Assembly: GCA_030536145.1 (NCBI GenBank)
Contig: JAUNQN010000007.1
Coordinates: 22,176 to 86,175 of the forward strand
Reading direction: 5' to 3'
From: Akkermansia sp.
GTDB taxonomy: Bacteria; Verrucomicrobiota; Verrucomicrobiia; Verrucomicrobiales; Akkermansiaceae
Length of the DNA: 64,000 nt
The position numbers and the translations under genes are program-made. The notes under the pieces were generated by a model. That model made no database searches. It was not told where the DNA came from and was given only the letters and a program-made list of their open reading frames with translations. This document shows positions 33,975 to 43,386 of the stretch, one piece after another; the first letter of the stretch is position 1, and each line of letters begins with the position of its first letter.

Positions 33975-35359
33975 TCCGGGATACGGGGAACGCGGACCTG
34001 GTGCTTTTCATGCTGGGCTGGGCCGCCACGCCGAACGATGTGCGCCACATCACCCCGCCGGGGTGTGACGTGCTGGCCGTGTGTGACTACCGGGAGATGG
34101 CGCCGCTGCAGCCGGAGCGCCTGGCGCGCTACCGCCGCATCTACCTCTTTGCCTGGTCCTTCGGCGTGTGGGCGGCGGAGCAGTGCTGCCGCGCCCTGCC
34201 CCTGTACCGCGCCGTGGCGCTGAACGGCACTCCCTTCCCCGTGCACGCCGCCCATGGCATGCACCCGCGCATGGTCAGGCTCACCGTGCAGGGGCTCTCC
34301 CGCGTGGGCATGGAGCCCTTCAACACCAAGACATACGGCACCCCGCAGCCGCCCGCAGGCCCCGCCGCCCCCCGCAGCGTGCAGGAGAACGCCGCAGAGC
34401 TGCAGCTGCTGGCGGAGCGCAGCCAGGCGGATTCCGCCGCGCATATCAAATGGCATGCCGCCTACATAGCGCAGGGGGACGAGATTTTCCCGCCCGCCGC
34501 CCAGCGCGCCTACTGGGAATCCGCAGGGCTGGGCACGCCGCTCCCCGGCGGGCACTACCCCTTTGCAGACCCGCAGGTGGTGCTGCGGCACATAGACGGC
34601 GCGGGCATAGACAAGCACCGCGTGGGTGCCAGCTTTGCCCGCCATTACAGCCAGTACGACCACGCCGCCGTGGTGCAGCGCGCCATGGCCGCTCGCCTGC
34701 ATGCAGCCCTGCACGCCCACACCCCGCAGCAGCCCGTGCAGCGCGCGCTGGAGATAGGCATAGGCACCGGGTTCCTCACCCGCCTGCTTGCGCAGGATTT
34801 CCCTGCCGCAGAGTGGTGGTTCAACGACCTGGCCCCGGAGGCCATGCAGTGGATTCCGCAGGGGCTGGCCGCCGCCCACCCCCTGCCGGGGGATGCAGAG
34901 GAACTGCCCCTGCCGCAGCAGCTGGACCTGCTGGCCAGCTCCGCCGCCCTGCAGTGGTTCAACCGCCCGGCGGATTTCATGGCAAAGGCCCGCGGCAGCC
35001 TGCGCCCCGGCGGCATACTGGCCCTCACCACCTTTGCCCACGGCCATTTCCATGAGCTGTCCGCCACCACCGGCAGCTCCCTGCAGTACCCCACCCCGCA
35101 GGAGCTTTCCGCCATGGCCGCAGCCGCCGGATTCACCCTGCTGCATGCAGAGGACTGGCAGACCACCCTCTCCTTCCCCTCCGTGCGTGAACTGCTTGAC
35201 CACCTGCGCCAAACCGGGGTGAACGGCACCGCCACCCGCCGCTTCTCCACCCCCGCCGCCCTCCGCGCCTTCGGTGAGGCATACGCCCGCACCAATCCCA
35301 CCGCCGGCGGCACCCTGCCCCTCACCTACCACGCCGCCCTGATTATTGCGCGGGCATAA
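33956..35359 (+). CDS. Bifunctional biotin-synthesis protein: BioG esterase fused to BioC methyltransferase
   Basis: One 467-residue frame. Residues 1 to about 215 are a BioG (DUF452) pimeloyl-ACP methyl ester esterase: LVLFMLGWAATPNDVRHI, then DVLAVCDYR, nucleophile Ser in LFAWSFGVWAAE, Asp in QGDEIFPP and His in LPGGHYPF. From about residue 225 it is BioC, malonyl-ACP O-methyltransferase: RHYSQYDHAAVVQ, SAM motif ALEIGIGTGFLTRLL, LDLLASSAALQWF. BioC puts the methyl ester on the malonyl starter and BioG removes it from pimeloyl-ACP, so the first and last acts of pimelate synthesis are joined. It overlaps bioF by 19 nt and ends the operon at a terminator. Confidence 0.9.
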   Translation: MQETWLIRDTGNADLVLFMLGWAATPNDVRHITPPGCDVLAVCDYREMAPLQPERLARYRRIYLFAWSFGVWAAEQCCRALPLYRAVALNGTPFPVHAAHGMHPRMVRLTVQGLSRVGMEPFNTKTYGTPQPPAGPAAPRSVQENAAELQLLAERSQADSAAHIKWHAAYIAQGDEIFPPAAQRAYWESAGLGTPLPGGHYPFADPQVVLRHIDGAGIDKHRVGASFARHYSQYDHAAVVQRAMAARLHAALHAHTPQQPVQRALEIGIGTGFLTRLLAQDFPAAEWWFNDLAPEAMQWIPQGLAAAHPLPGDAEELPLPQQLDLLASSAALQWFNRPADFMAKARGSLRPGGILALTTFAHGHFHELSATTGSSLQYPTPQELSAMAAAAGFTLLHAEDWQTTLSFPSVRELLDHLRQTGVNGTATRRFSTPAALRAFGEAYARTNPTAGGTLPLTYHAALIIARA

Positions 35360-35387
35360 CCCCGCGCGTTCCGGCAGACAGCAAGAC

Positions 35388-35414
35388 AGCCGCTGCCGGG
35401 GTACGGCAGCGGCT
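35388..35414. terminator. Terminator between the dapA-bioC operon and the alcohol dehydrogenase
   Basis: Perfect 11 bp stem AGCCGCTGCCG / CGGCAGCGGCT with a 5 nt loop. The T-run after it is weak, so it may rely on Rho or serve both converging transcripts. Confidence 0.65.
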
Positions 35415-35440
35415 GCTGGGTCGGCACTTTTGCCGGGGAA

Positions 35441-36628
35441 TCAGCGGTAGGATTCCGTGTAGATCTTGATGCAGTCCTCGCGGCTCAGCGGAGCCGGGTC
35501 ATTGGCAAAGAGGAAGCCCATGGCAGAAACGGCGTTGTCCGCCATGGCGGGGAACTCGTCCGGCGTAATGCCGTAGTCGCTCATCTTCAGCTCATCCACG
35601 CCGCAGGCCTTCAGCACGTCCGCCAGGGCGGTCAGGAAATCCTCCGCACAGGCGGCATCCGCCTTGCCCAGGGCCTTCGCCATGCGCACAAAGCGCTCCG
35701 GGCAGCAGCCGGCCTGCACAAAGTGGCGGTAGTAGGCCATGGAAATCATAATAAGGCCGGCACCGTGGGGCAGCTCCTGGTGGTAGGCGGAAAGCGCATG
35801 CTCCAGGGAATGCTCGCTGGTGCAGCCGTTGAACTCCATCTGCAGGCCGGAAAGCCAGTTGGCATAGGCCACATGCTCGCGCGCCTCCATGTTCTTGCCG
35901 TCGTTCACCGCCACGGGCAGGTAGCGGCCTATGTTCTCTATGGCTCCCAGAGCCACCAGGTCGCTCATGTAGTTGGCGGTCTTGGACATGTAGCCCTCCG
36001 TGCTGTGGAACAGGGCATCAAAGCCCTGGTAGGCGGTGAATGCGGGCGGCACGCTCACCATGAGCTCCGGATCCACTATGGCCAGCACGGGCATCAGCCG
36101 GTGGCCGTCGAACACGGCGGTCTTCTCATGCGTGTCCGGGTTGGTGATCACGCCGCCGCTGTCCGTCTCAGACCCGGTGCCGGCGGTGGTGGTAATGGCC
36201 ACCAGGGGCAGCGGGGCGTTCTCCGCGGGCTTCCTGCCGCCCGTGCCGAACATCACGTAATCCCACAGGTCGCCGGGGTTGGTGGCCATCATGGCCATGG
36301 CCTTGGCGGCATCCATCACGCTGCCGCCGCCCAGTGCCACAATGAAATCCGCCTCGCAGTCGCGCGCAGCCTCCGCGCCCTCCATCACGGTATCCTTCAG
36401 CGGGTTGGGCTGCACCTTGTCAAACACGGACACCTGCACCCCGGCATGCTCCAGCTCCGCAATCGTGCGGTCCAGGTAGCCGTTGGCACGCGTGGACTTG
36501 CCGCAGGATATCACCACCAGCGCCTTGCGGCCCGGCAGCTTCTGCTCATGCAGCTTGGACAGGCTCCCGCACCCAAAGACGGTATGGGTGGGGATATTGA
36601 AATCGTATCGGGCTATACTCGGTATCAT
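35441..36628 (-). CDS. Iron-containing alcohol dehydrogenase (BdhA/YqhD type)
   Basis: NAD(P)H-dependent alcohol/aldehyde oxidoreductase of the group III metal-dependent family. The 395-residue protein shows GGGSVMDAAKAMA (nucleotide binding), TTTAGTGSETDSGGVI, and the metal ligands in DALFHSTEGYM, with SLEHALSAYHQELPHGAGL contributing His. Butanol- or YqhD-type aldehyde reductases have this length and layout; the physiological substrate is uncertain. In a fermentative gut organism it could balance redox or detoxify aldehydes. Monocistronic. Confidence 0.9.
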   Translation of the reverse strand: MIPSIARYDFNIPTHTVFGCGSLSKLHEQKLPGRKALVVISCGKSTRANGYLDRTIAELEHAGVQVSVFDKVQPNPLKDTVMEGAEAARDCEADFIVALGGGSVMDAAKAMAMMATNPGDLWDYVMFGTGGRKPAENAPLPLVAITTTAGTGSETDSGGVITNPDTHEKTAVFDGHRLMPVLAIVDPELMVSVPPAFTAYQGFDALFHSTEGYMSKTANYMSDLVALGAIENIGRYLPVAVNDGKNMEAREHVAYANWLSGLQMEFNGCTSEHSLEHALSAYHQELPHGAGLIMISMAYYRHFVQAGCCPERFVRMAKALGKADAACAEDFLTALADVLKACGVDELKMSDYGITPDEFPAMADNAVSAMGFLFANDPAPLSREDCIKIYTESYR

Positions 36629-36636
36629 ACTCTTCC

Positions 36637-36665
36637 AGTATGCACCCCGTCCCCGCCCGAGTCAA
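36637..36665 (-). promoter_or_regulatory. Promoter of the alcohol dehydrogenase
   Basis: Minus strand TTGACT, 17 bp, CATACT; eight bases to the ATG. Confidence 0.55.
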
Positions 36666-36737
36666 GCACAAACCGGGTATCCAAAGCCAACTGCACCTTC
36701 CGCGCATGGCATGCCCTGCGGCGGGAAAACTTTTGTA

Positions 36738-36765
36738 TTGCCACGGGGGGATTTTTTGGTAGGAT
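36738..36765 (+). promoter_or_regulatory. Promoter of the clan GH-D hydrolase
   Basis: TTGCCA, 16 bp, TAGGAT with upstream TGG; 12 nt to the ATG. Confidence 0.6.
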
Positions 36766-36777
36766 AGGCGCGTTATC

Positions 36778-39306
36778 ATGAAACCTCTCCGCAACATAGC
36801 ACTCTTTGTCATGGCCGCCGGCGTGGCGGCCGCCGCAGTGGAGTACCCGGGCAAGCAGCCGGGCGCAGCCCAGGCCACCGTATCGGAATCCACTGCCACG
36901 CTGGGCAACAAGCTCTTTACCGCCACGTTCAGCAAGTCCGCCAAGGGCGTGACCTTCGGCGGCCTGAAACTGGCCGACGGCAAGGAAATAGCCGCTGCCG
37001 GCACGGATATCTTCACCATCAACCTGCAGGGCGGCAAGACGCTGGGCTCCGCCGACATGAAGATGGGCAAGCTGGCCGTGAAGGACCTGAAGGCAGACCC
37101 CAAGAACCCGCAGCTTGCCCGCCGGTTCCCCGGCAAGGAGGTGACCGCCACCTTCACCGCGCCGGATGATGCCTTTACCGTGAAATGGCACGCCGTGCTG
37201 CGCGACGGCTCCCACTACCTGCGCCAGGAGTTCGATATCAAGGCCAAGAAGGATACCGCCTTCGTCTCCCTGGTGCCGCTGCAGTACCAGGTGCAGGAGA
37301 GCGGCAAGCTCTCCATCTCCGGCAACACCACCCGCGGCAACGTGGTGATGGATGATGCCGTGTTCCTGGGGCTGGAGACCCCCATGTCCATCATGACCAT
37401 CGGTGACCAGGGCGCGGCAGAGTCCACCACCTGGACCCCGGAGGCCTGGCAGACGGAATCCTTCGGCAGCGCGTTCAACCTGCCGGAGAGTTTCAAGAAG
37501 GCATACGGGGACCAGTACAGCGCCATGGAGGGACCCACGCTCAAGCACCTGAGCATTGCAGAGGGCCCCGCCTCCTTCAAGTCCGCCGGTGATTGCAAGC
37601 TCACCTTCCAGTTCACGGGCGGCACGCACAAGCTGAACCTGGTGGGTGTGCAGCTGCTCAACGCCGCAGGCGGCGTGGTGAGCGAGGACGTGCACGCCGG
37701 CCAGACCGGCGACAAGTCCACCGCCAACGAATACAGCATCAAGGTGCCCAAGGCTGGGGACTACACCCTGCGCTACTGGGTGGAGACCAAGACGGAGAGC
37801 ATCGCCAGCAAGGGCAAGGTCACCTTCTCCATGCCCGTGGCAGCCGGCTCCGCCAAGAAATCCGCCAAGACCCCGGACAACCTGGTGCGCGGCACCTGGA
37901 GCCGCAAGACCACCCTGCCTGCCGGGCAGACCTGGAACGTGTCCTCCGTCATCGGCCTCTTTGCCCCGGAGCAGCAGCGCCGCTCCTTCCTGGCATACAG
38001 CGAGAGGGAAAGGGCTGCCGCCTACCGCACCTTCATCCACTACAACGACTGGTATGAAATCGGCATCCGCCTGCATGACAACAAGGACCCCCTGAAGCGT
38101 ACCTCCGAGGCCATGTGGCTGGAGGTGCTGGACACCTGGAACCGCGAGCTCTTCACCAAGCGCAAGACCAGCATCGACGCCTTCGTCATCGACGACGGCT
38201 GGGACGAGTTCAACAGCCTGTGGGATTTCCACAAGGGATTCCCCAACGGCTTCACCAAGATGAACCAGAAAGCCACCGCCATGAAAGCGGGCATGGGTGC
38301 CTGGCTGGGCCCCGTGGGCGGCTACGGGTTCTCCAAGAGCCAGCGTATCAACTACTGGAACCAGACCCACCCGAACAACAAGATCGGCAACTTCCAGCTC
38401 TCCAACAAGGAGTACTTCGACGCCTTCACCGGGCGCTGCAAATACATGATTGAGAACTATGACATGCGCTACTTCAAGTTCGACGGCATCTCCACCCAGT
38501 TCCACGCCAAGGGTCCGGGCAACGAGGAGGATGCCGAGGGCATCATCGCCGTGGAGCAGGAGCTGCGCAAGGCCCGCCCGGACGTGTACCTGAACACCAC
38601 CGTGGGCACCTGGGCCAGCCCCTTCTGGCTGCGCTATGCAGATTCCATCTGGCGCCAGGAGAACGACTTCGGCCAGGCCGGCAACGTGGGCGACGACCGA
38701 GACAAGTGGATTACCTACCGTGACCGACTGGTGCATGAGGTGTACGTGACCGGTGCCCCGCTCTGCCCCATCAACTCCATCATGACCCACGGCATCATCA
38801 TCACCAAGAACGGCCCGCCCCGCGTGATGAGCAAGGACCCGGAAAACTGCATCAAGGAGATGCGCTGCGCCTTCGGCTGCGGCTCCTCCCTGCTGGAGGC
38901 CTACTTGGACCAGGACCTCATGAACCAGAAGGACGGCATGCTCTGGGACGAGCTGGCTGCCTGCATCCAGTGGATGCGCCGCAATGCCGACGTGCTGGAC
39001 GATGTGCACTGGGTGGGCGGCAACCCCTGGGACGGCAAGGACGGCGACATATACGGCTGGGCCGCCTGGAACAAGAGCAAGTGCACCCTCACGCTCCGCA
39101 ACTCCTCCGCCAAGGAGAAGACCCTGCGCACCACCCTGCGCAAGGTGCTGGACGTGCCCCCCGGCGTGAAAGGCGCTATCACCCTGCGGAACTCCTTCAA
39201 GGACCAGCGCGAGCTGCCCGGCCTGACCGGCACCGCCGTGGACCTGGACCAGGAGATTGACATCACCCTCAAGCCCTTCGAGGTCTTTGTGATGGAAGGC
39301 AAGTGA
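36778..39306 (+). CDS. Secreted clan GH-D glycoside hydrolase (GH36-like, alpha-galactosidase type)
   Basis: An 842-residue exported protein (signal peptide to about residue 20). The N-terminal half is beta-rich and contains a sugar-binding-like insert (about residues 250-365). The C-terminal half has clan GH-D features: FVIDDGWDEFNSLWDFHKGFPNGF, GMGAWLGPVGGYG, and YFKFDGIS, which matches the Y-x-K-x-D nucleophile strand. A GDDRDKW-type segment may hold the acid/base. These point to an alpha-galactosidase or alpha-N-acetylgalactosaminidase of family GH36 or a sister family; exact family and linkage are not assigned. It ends at a strong terminator. Confidence 0.6.
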   Translation: MKPLRNIALFVMAAGVAAAAVEYPGKQPGAAQATVSESTATLGNKLFTATFSKSAKGVTFGGLKLADGKEIAAAGTDIFTINLQGGKTLGSADMKMGKLAVKDLKADPKNPQLARRFPGKEVTATFTAPDDAFTVKWHAVLRDGSHYLRQEFDIKAKKDTAFVSLVPLQYQVQESGKLSISGNTTRGNVVMDDAVFLGLETPMSIMTIGDQGAAESTTWTPEAWQTESFGSAFNLPESFKKAYGDQYSAMEGPTLKHLSIAEGPASFKSAGDCKLTFQFTGGTHKLNLVGVQLLNAAGGVVSEDVHAGQTGDKSTANEYSIKVPKAGDYTLRYWVETKTESIASKGKVTFSMPVAAGSAKKSAKTPDNLVRGTWSRKTTLPAGQTWNVSSVIGLFAPEQQRRSFLAYSERERAAAYRTFIHYNDWYEIGIRLHDNKDPLKRTSEAMWLEVLDTWNRELFTKRKTSIDAFVIDDGWDEFNSLWDFHKGFPNGFTKMNQKATAMKAGMGAWLGPVGGYGFSKSQRINYWNQTHPNNKIGNFQLSNKEYFDAFTGRCKYMIENYDMRYFKFDGISTQFHAKGPGNEEDAEGIIAVEQELRKARPDVYLNTTVGTWASPFWLRYADSIWRQENDFGQAGNVGDDRDKWITYRDRLVHEVYVTGAPLCPINSIMTHGIIITKNGPPRVMSKDPENCIKEMRCAFGCGSSLLEAYLDQDLMNQKDGMLWDELAACIQWMRRNADVLDDVHWVGGNPWDGKDGDIYGWAAWNKSKCTLTLRNSSAKEKTLRTTLRKVLDVPPGVKGAITLRNSFKDQRELPGLTGTAVDLDQEIDITLKPFEVFVMEGK

Positions 39307-39332
39307 GCCGCCCTGCCCCGACCTATTCCCCC

Positions 39333-39368
39333 AACCGGCCCGGCGCACCCCGCCGGGCCGGTTCTTTT
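39333..39368 (+). terminator. Terminator of the clan GH-D hydrolase gene
   Basis: Perfect 13 bp stem (39333-39345 with 39351-39363), 5 nt loop, then CTTTTT. Confidence 0.9.
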
Positions 39369-39372
39369 TCCC

Positions 39373-39401
39373 TTGCGGCAGGCGGGTGAATCAGGTATAA
39401 T
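39373..39401 (+). promoter_or_regulatory. Promoter of the 337-residue membrane-anchored protein
   Basis: TTGCGG, 17 bp, perfect TATAAT; seven bases to the ATG. A TTG that could be read as an upstream start codon is in fact the -35 box. Confidence 0.75.
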
Positions 39402-39408
39402 GCGCGGC

Positions 39409-40422
39409 ATGAAAAGGTGGAAACTCCGCAGTGCAGTCATCATAGGCCTGGGCATGCTTGGCATGCTGGCGCTGGCCATGCGCCCTGCCCTGGTGCCGGA
39501 TTCCGTGGTGTGCGATACGGACCAGCCGCTCGGCCTGGTGCTGCGCCCGGCGTACCAGGAGGACCAGGCCGCCATGCAGACGGAATACACCTGGGATTTC
39601 AAGGACAGCCCCACGGGCACCGTGTTCCTGCACCGGGACGGGGTGGATGCCTTTGCCGCGCTCACCGGGAACCCGGCCTGGAAAATCACTATCACGGCCG
39701 CAGACGGCGTGGCCAGGCTGGATTCAACCCTGCCGGAGATGAAGGTGGATTCCCGGCTCTGCCAGGTGAACGCCCATTTCTACCTGGACCAGGACTCCGT
39801 GAGCCTGCTGGATACCCCTGCGGGCAGCCTGCATGTGCAGCGCCACCTGCTGCTCTGCTGTGAGCTGCGCATCACCCCGTCCTTCTGGGGAAAGGAGCTG
39901 CACAGCCTGGCCGTGCAGGAGCTGGTGGCGGATTTCTATGACGGAGCCATAGACCTGGTGCAGCCCACGCTGCTGCCCGCCGCGGCGGAGGGCATGGTGC
40001 GGCAGGATATCATCTCCATGCGCCCCAGCGGCCTGCCGGAGCGTTTCTGCGGCACCGTGTGCGAGCGTGAGCACACGCGCCTGGCCTACATGCTGGCCGC
40101 CATCAACAGCGATGTCCGCGCACGGATCATGCTGCCGCAGCTCATGGCCAAGGCAGAGGACCTGGCGGACTGCGCCGAGTTCCCGGAGCAGAAGTGGCCG
40201 GACTGCTGGGGGGAGGCATCACGGACCGTGCAGGACAACGCCCGCCGCATCATCCCCCTGATGCAGAAGTTCAAGGACAACCACTGCTACGGCTCCCGCG
40301 AGCTGGCTGATTTCCTGAACGGCCCCGTGTTCGCCAAGCTCTTTGGCGAGCCCTTCATGGACCTCTCCGCAGAACCGGAACAGGAATCCCCCGCCCCGGC
40401 GAAAACAGAGGCCCGTCCGTAA
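39409..40422 (+). CDS. Membrane-anchored or secreted protein of unknown function (337 aa)
   Basis: Begins MKRWKLRSAVIIGLGMLGML, a basic start and single hydrophobic segment (signal or anchor), then about 310 residues with no recognised family. Scattered cysteines and an acidic, Pro/Ala-rich C-terminal tail are visible. The start is decided by the TATAAT box seven bases upstream. It lies between two other unknown secreted proteins on the same strand, but each has its own promoter. Confidence 0.6.
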   Translation: MKRWKLRSAVIIGLGMLGMLALAMRPALVPDSVVCDTDQPLGLVLRPAYQEDQAAMQTEYTWDFKDSPTGTVFLHRDGVDAFAALTGNPAWKITITAADGVARLDSTLPEMKVDSRLCQVNAHFYLDQDSVSLLDTPAGSLHVQRHLLLCCELRITPSFWGKELHSLAVQELVADFYDGAIDLVQPTLLPAAAEGMVRQDIISMRPSGLPERFCGTVCEREHTRLAYMLAAINSDVRARIMLPQLMAKAEDLADCAEFPEQKWPDCWGEASRTVQDNARRIIPLMQKFKDNHCYGSRELADFLNGPVFAKLFGEPFMDLSAEPEQESPAPAKTEARP

Positions 40423-40507
40423 AAAAACGCGCATGCTGTCTGCCTTTCTGCTGGCGCTCCGGGCAGTGTGCGTGGTAGGATAGGGTACAGAGACATTTTT
40501 CCTACTT

Positions 40508-41731
40508 ATGAAAACGCGTGTATTGACAACCCTTGCGGCGGCAGCACTGTGCATGGCCGCGGCACCCCTGGCGGCGCAGGAACCGGAGCAGCCCGCAGCC
40601 GCGCTGATGATGCCGGACGACGAGAGTGACGAGGATGCCAAGATGGATTTGCAGAAGGAGGCCCTGACAGCCTACCGCGCCGTGGCAGAGACCCTGCTGG
40701 GCGTGCAGGATGCCGCCACGGCCGCAGCCGCAGCAGACCGGGTGCGGGACCTGCTGGCGGAGCTGGACTACATGAGCACCATCCAGGACACCAAGGTTCA
40801 CCGCGACGAGCAGCTGCTGGAGGCGGAGACGGAGACCCTGAACATGATCCTGGTGGAATACAACCGCCTGCAGCATGAGCATTTCTACGGCAATGCCCCC
40901 CTGCGCAACGCCCTGTACTTCTGCACGGATTTCCTGCACAAGCCCCAGGCCACGGAGCTGACCGCGGAGGAAAAGGCCGCACTGGCACCGCTCACCGCCG
41001 TGCTGGATGAAACGGTGGCAGCCCTGCGCCAGGTGACGGATACGGAAAGCGCCCTGGAGCAAACGCCCGTGGTGGCCCGCCTGATCCGTGACCTGGATGC
41101 GCTGCTGGGGGCGGACCATGCCCGCGTGCGCAATACGCTCTGGAGCCACATGGAGTCCATTGAGCCGCAGCGCAAGGCCATGATAGACGAGCTGGCACGG
41201 CTGGTACCCGTCATAGGGCGGGAGCGTGACAAGGACCAATCCCTGATATACACCCTGCTGGGGCGCCCCAACAGCCTGATGGACCTGGTTACGGATACGG
41301 ATTCGGCAGTACACCTGCTCTCCCTGTGCTGCCGGAGCAACGGCTCCCATGCGGAAGTACAGGCCCTGGCCGCCATGCACCGCGCAGAGGCTGCGCAGCG
41401 CCACGCGGCCTACCTGGCAGACCATGCAGACACCTGCGCCGGGGGAGACGGCTCCACCCCGGAACAGGCCGTGGAGATGCTGCAGTTCACCGGCGGCAAG
41501 CTGAACATCTATTACGATTCCATGCAGCTGCGGGCCCAGCTCCGCGCGTACCTGCGCGCCGTGTACCCGCAGTTCTCCCGCATATACAGTGAGCAGCTGC
41601 GCAGTGCAGACGGCACCCGCTATGTGGCCTGCACCTTGTTCCCCGGCCAAACCGTGACCGATATGCAGGGCATATCGCACATGGTGGTGTTCAAGGTCTG
41701 GTTCAAGATTGCCAACGCCCCGCAGGAATAG
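40508..41731 (+). CDS. Secreted protein of unknown function (407 aa)
   Basis: Signal peptide MKTRVLTTLAAAALCMAAAPLAAQ with a clear AxA-like cleavage site, an acidic stretch (DDESDED), then a long mainly helical region with heptad-like Leu/Glu/Ala content. No domain was recognised. A TGG-TAGGAT extended -10 box at 40476-40481 without a good -35 is the likely promoter, leaving a leader of about 20 nt. Confidence 0.6.
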   Translation: MKTRVLTTLAAAALCMAAAPLAAQEPEQPAAALMMPDDESDEDAKMDLQKEALTAYRAVAETLLGVQDAATAAAAADRVRDLLAELDYMSTIQDTKVHRDEQLLEAETETLNMILVEYNRLQHEHFYGNAPLRNALYFCTDFLHKPQATELTAEEKAALAPLTAVLDETVAALRQVTDTESALEQTPVVARLIRDLDALLGADHARVRNTLWSHMESIEPQRKAMIDELARLVPVIGRERDKDQSLIYTLLGRPNSLMDLVTDTDSAVHLLSLCCRSNGSHAEVQALAAMHRAEAAQRHAAYLADHADTCAGGDGSTPEQAVEMLQFTGGKLNIYYDSMQLRAQLRAYLRAVYPQFSRIYSEQLRSADGTRYVACTLFPGQTVTDMQGISHMVVFKVWFKIANAPQE

Positions 41732-41752
41732 CAACCGGGCGGAAATGGCAGC

Positions 41753-41780
41753 TTGATTTGCGCGGAAAACATGTTATCAT
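41753..41780 (+). promoter_or_regulatory. Promoter of the 517-residue secreted protein
   Basis: TTGATT, 16 bp, TATCAT with upstream TGT; six bases to the ATG, so predicted leaderless. Confidence 0.7.
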
Positions 41781-41786
41781 ACCCCC

Positions 41787-43340
41787 ATGCGTGCTAGGAT
41801 ATTTGCCCGGTTGGCGTTGGCTTTGGCAGTGGTGTCGGCATCCCTTCCCCCGGCGGGGTGGGCCATGGACCGCACGGTATACGCCCAGGCGGACACGGAG
41901 GAAAAGGCCGTCATCGCCAAGCTGGAAAAGCTGCCGGCAGAGGTGCGCCTGTGCATGCTGGCGGAGCTGTACTCCGTGATGCCCACGGATGAGAAAAACT
42001 ACGCCAAATCCCCGGGCAAGGTTGCCCTGCCCGGCGGCAGGCAGGTGGAGTTTGCCAAGGTGGTGGACGGCGCGCGCGACAAGTACAAGTGGTCCGACCT
42101 TTGGCACAGCGTGTATGACAAGCACGTGATGATTGTGGGCCGCGTCTATGCGGACGACATCGCCAAGCTCCGCAAGGCGAACCCCTCCATGGCCAAGCAC
42201 GCTCAGGATGTGCTGGCCAAGTTCAAGAAGGTGGACGTGCGCGCCCTGGATGCCTTTTTCACGGAAATGTACTCCTGGTCTGAGCGCGTGGGCAACGGCA
42301 CCAACCAGGAATGCAAGATTTACGGCAGCGACCACCGCCAGTACCGCTGGGGAGACCTCTTCAAGCGCTGCGAGAGTGCCACCTGGGAATCCCTGAAACC
42401 CCTGTGGCGCGGCAACAAGGGCCTGCTGGAAATGGAGTTCGGCACCCAGATTTCCAAGCTGAAACAGTACAACGGCAAGGAAGTGGCCAAGCGTGAGAAG
42501 GCGGCGGACAAGAAGGCCAAGGCTGATGGCAAGAAAGAGGAAAAGCCTGCCACCTCCCTCTCCCCCAAGGCCTTTTCCAGCGCCGTGAACAGCGTGCAAA
42601 ACGGCCTGAAATCCCTGCCGGATTCCGCCCGCACCGCTTTCCTGGCCGCCCTGGCGGCAGATGTTCAGGCAGATTCCCTGCCGGATGCCTCCTACACGGA
42701 TGCCAAGGGGCGCCTGCGCTATGTGTATGACGAGCTGCAAGCCGCCAACGCCGTTCCCACCGCCCTGGAACTGGCCGCCAAGGCCAAGGCGGATGCCGCC
42801 GTGTGTGCTGCGGTGCTGGACAGGAACGCCAAGGCCCTGAAAGGCCGGGAGAAGGGCGCGGAGCTGCGGGAAAACCGCAAGCAGGCCATGCAGAAAGCCT
42901 TTGATGCCAAGATGGCCGCGCATGAGGCGGAGCAGCTGGACCATGCCGGGGCGGAGGACCTGCAGTACATCCTGGAGACGGACCAGGATCTGGTGAAAAG
43001 GGTGCAGGACCCGCTCTGCCGAGAGGTGCTTATGCGCGCCGCAGCCCGCAAGTACACCGTGGACGACCTGTTCACCAAGGCGGTGTACGATGACCAGGGC
43101 CGCGCCCGCAACTGCTACGACGTGCTGAAGGAAGCCGACCAGGCGGACACCGCCGTTATCCTGATGCTGGATGCCCAGTGCTACCCCAAGCTGCAGGAGG
43201 AAGCAGCCAAGCTCATGGGTGACCTGGATGCCGCCCGCGAGAAGCAGAAACAGAAGCGCGCCGCCCGCGTCAAGGCCGCCCTGAAAGCCTACGAGGCGGA
43301 AGAAGCCCGCCGCGCCTTGGAAAAGGCGGAGAAGAAGTGA
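41787..43340 (+). CDS. Secreted, Lys/Ala-rich protein of unknown function (517 aa)
   Basis: Signal peptide to about residue 27 (GWA-MDR), then a mostly alpha-helical protein with two parts separated by a Lys/Glu/Ala linker (about residues 230-255, KREKAADKKAKADGKKEEK). The C-terminal 60 residues look like a coiled coil of charged residues. No family was recognised. A strong stem-loop follows 47 nt after the stop. Confidence 0.6.
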   Translation: MRARIFARLALALAVVSASLPPAGWAMDRTVYAQADTEEKAVIAKLEKLPAEVRLCMLAELYSVMPTDEKNYAKSPGKVALPGGRQVEFAKVVDGARDKYKWSDLWHSVYDKHVMIVGRVYADDIAKLRKANPSMAKHAQDVLAKFKKVDVRALDAFFTEMYSWSERVGNGTNQECKIYGSDHRQYRWGDLFKRCESATWESLKPLWRGNKGLLEMEFGTQISKLKQYNGKEVAKREKAADKKAKADGKKEEKPATSLSPKAFSSAVNSVQNGLKSLPDSARTAFLAALAADVQADSLPDASYTDAKGRLRYVYDELQAANAVPTALELAAKAKADAAVCAAVLDRNAKALKGREKGAELRENRKQAMQKAFDAKMAAHEAEQLDHAGAEDLQYILETDQDLVKRVQDPLCREVLMRAAARKYTVDDLFTKAVYDDQGRARNCYDVLKEADQADTAVILMLDAQCYPKLQEEAAKLMGDLDAAREKQKQKRAARVKAALKAYEAEEARRALEKAEKK

Positions 43341-43386
43341 CGGGGGCCAGATTTCCCTACATACCCGTGCTCACTAGTATTAAGTA

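Noticed and set aside
39373..39408. Upstream TTG start for the protein at 39409
   Set aside because: The TTG is the -35 box of a perfect promoter and cannot be on the mRNA.
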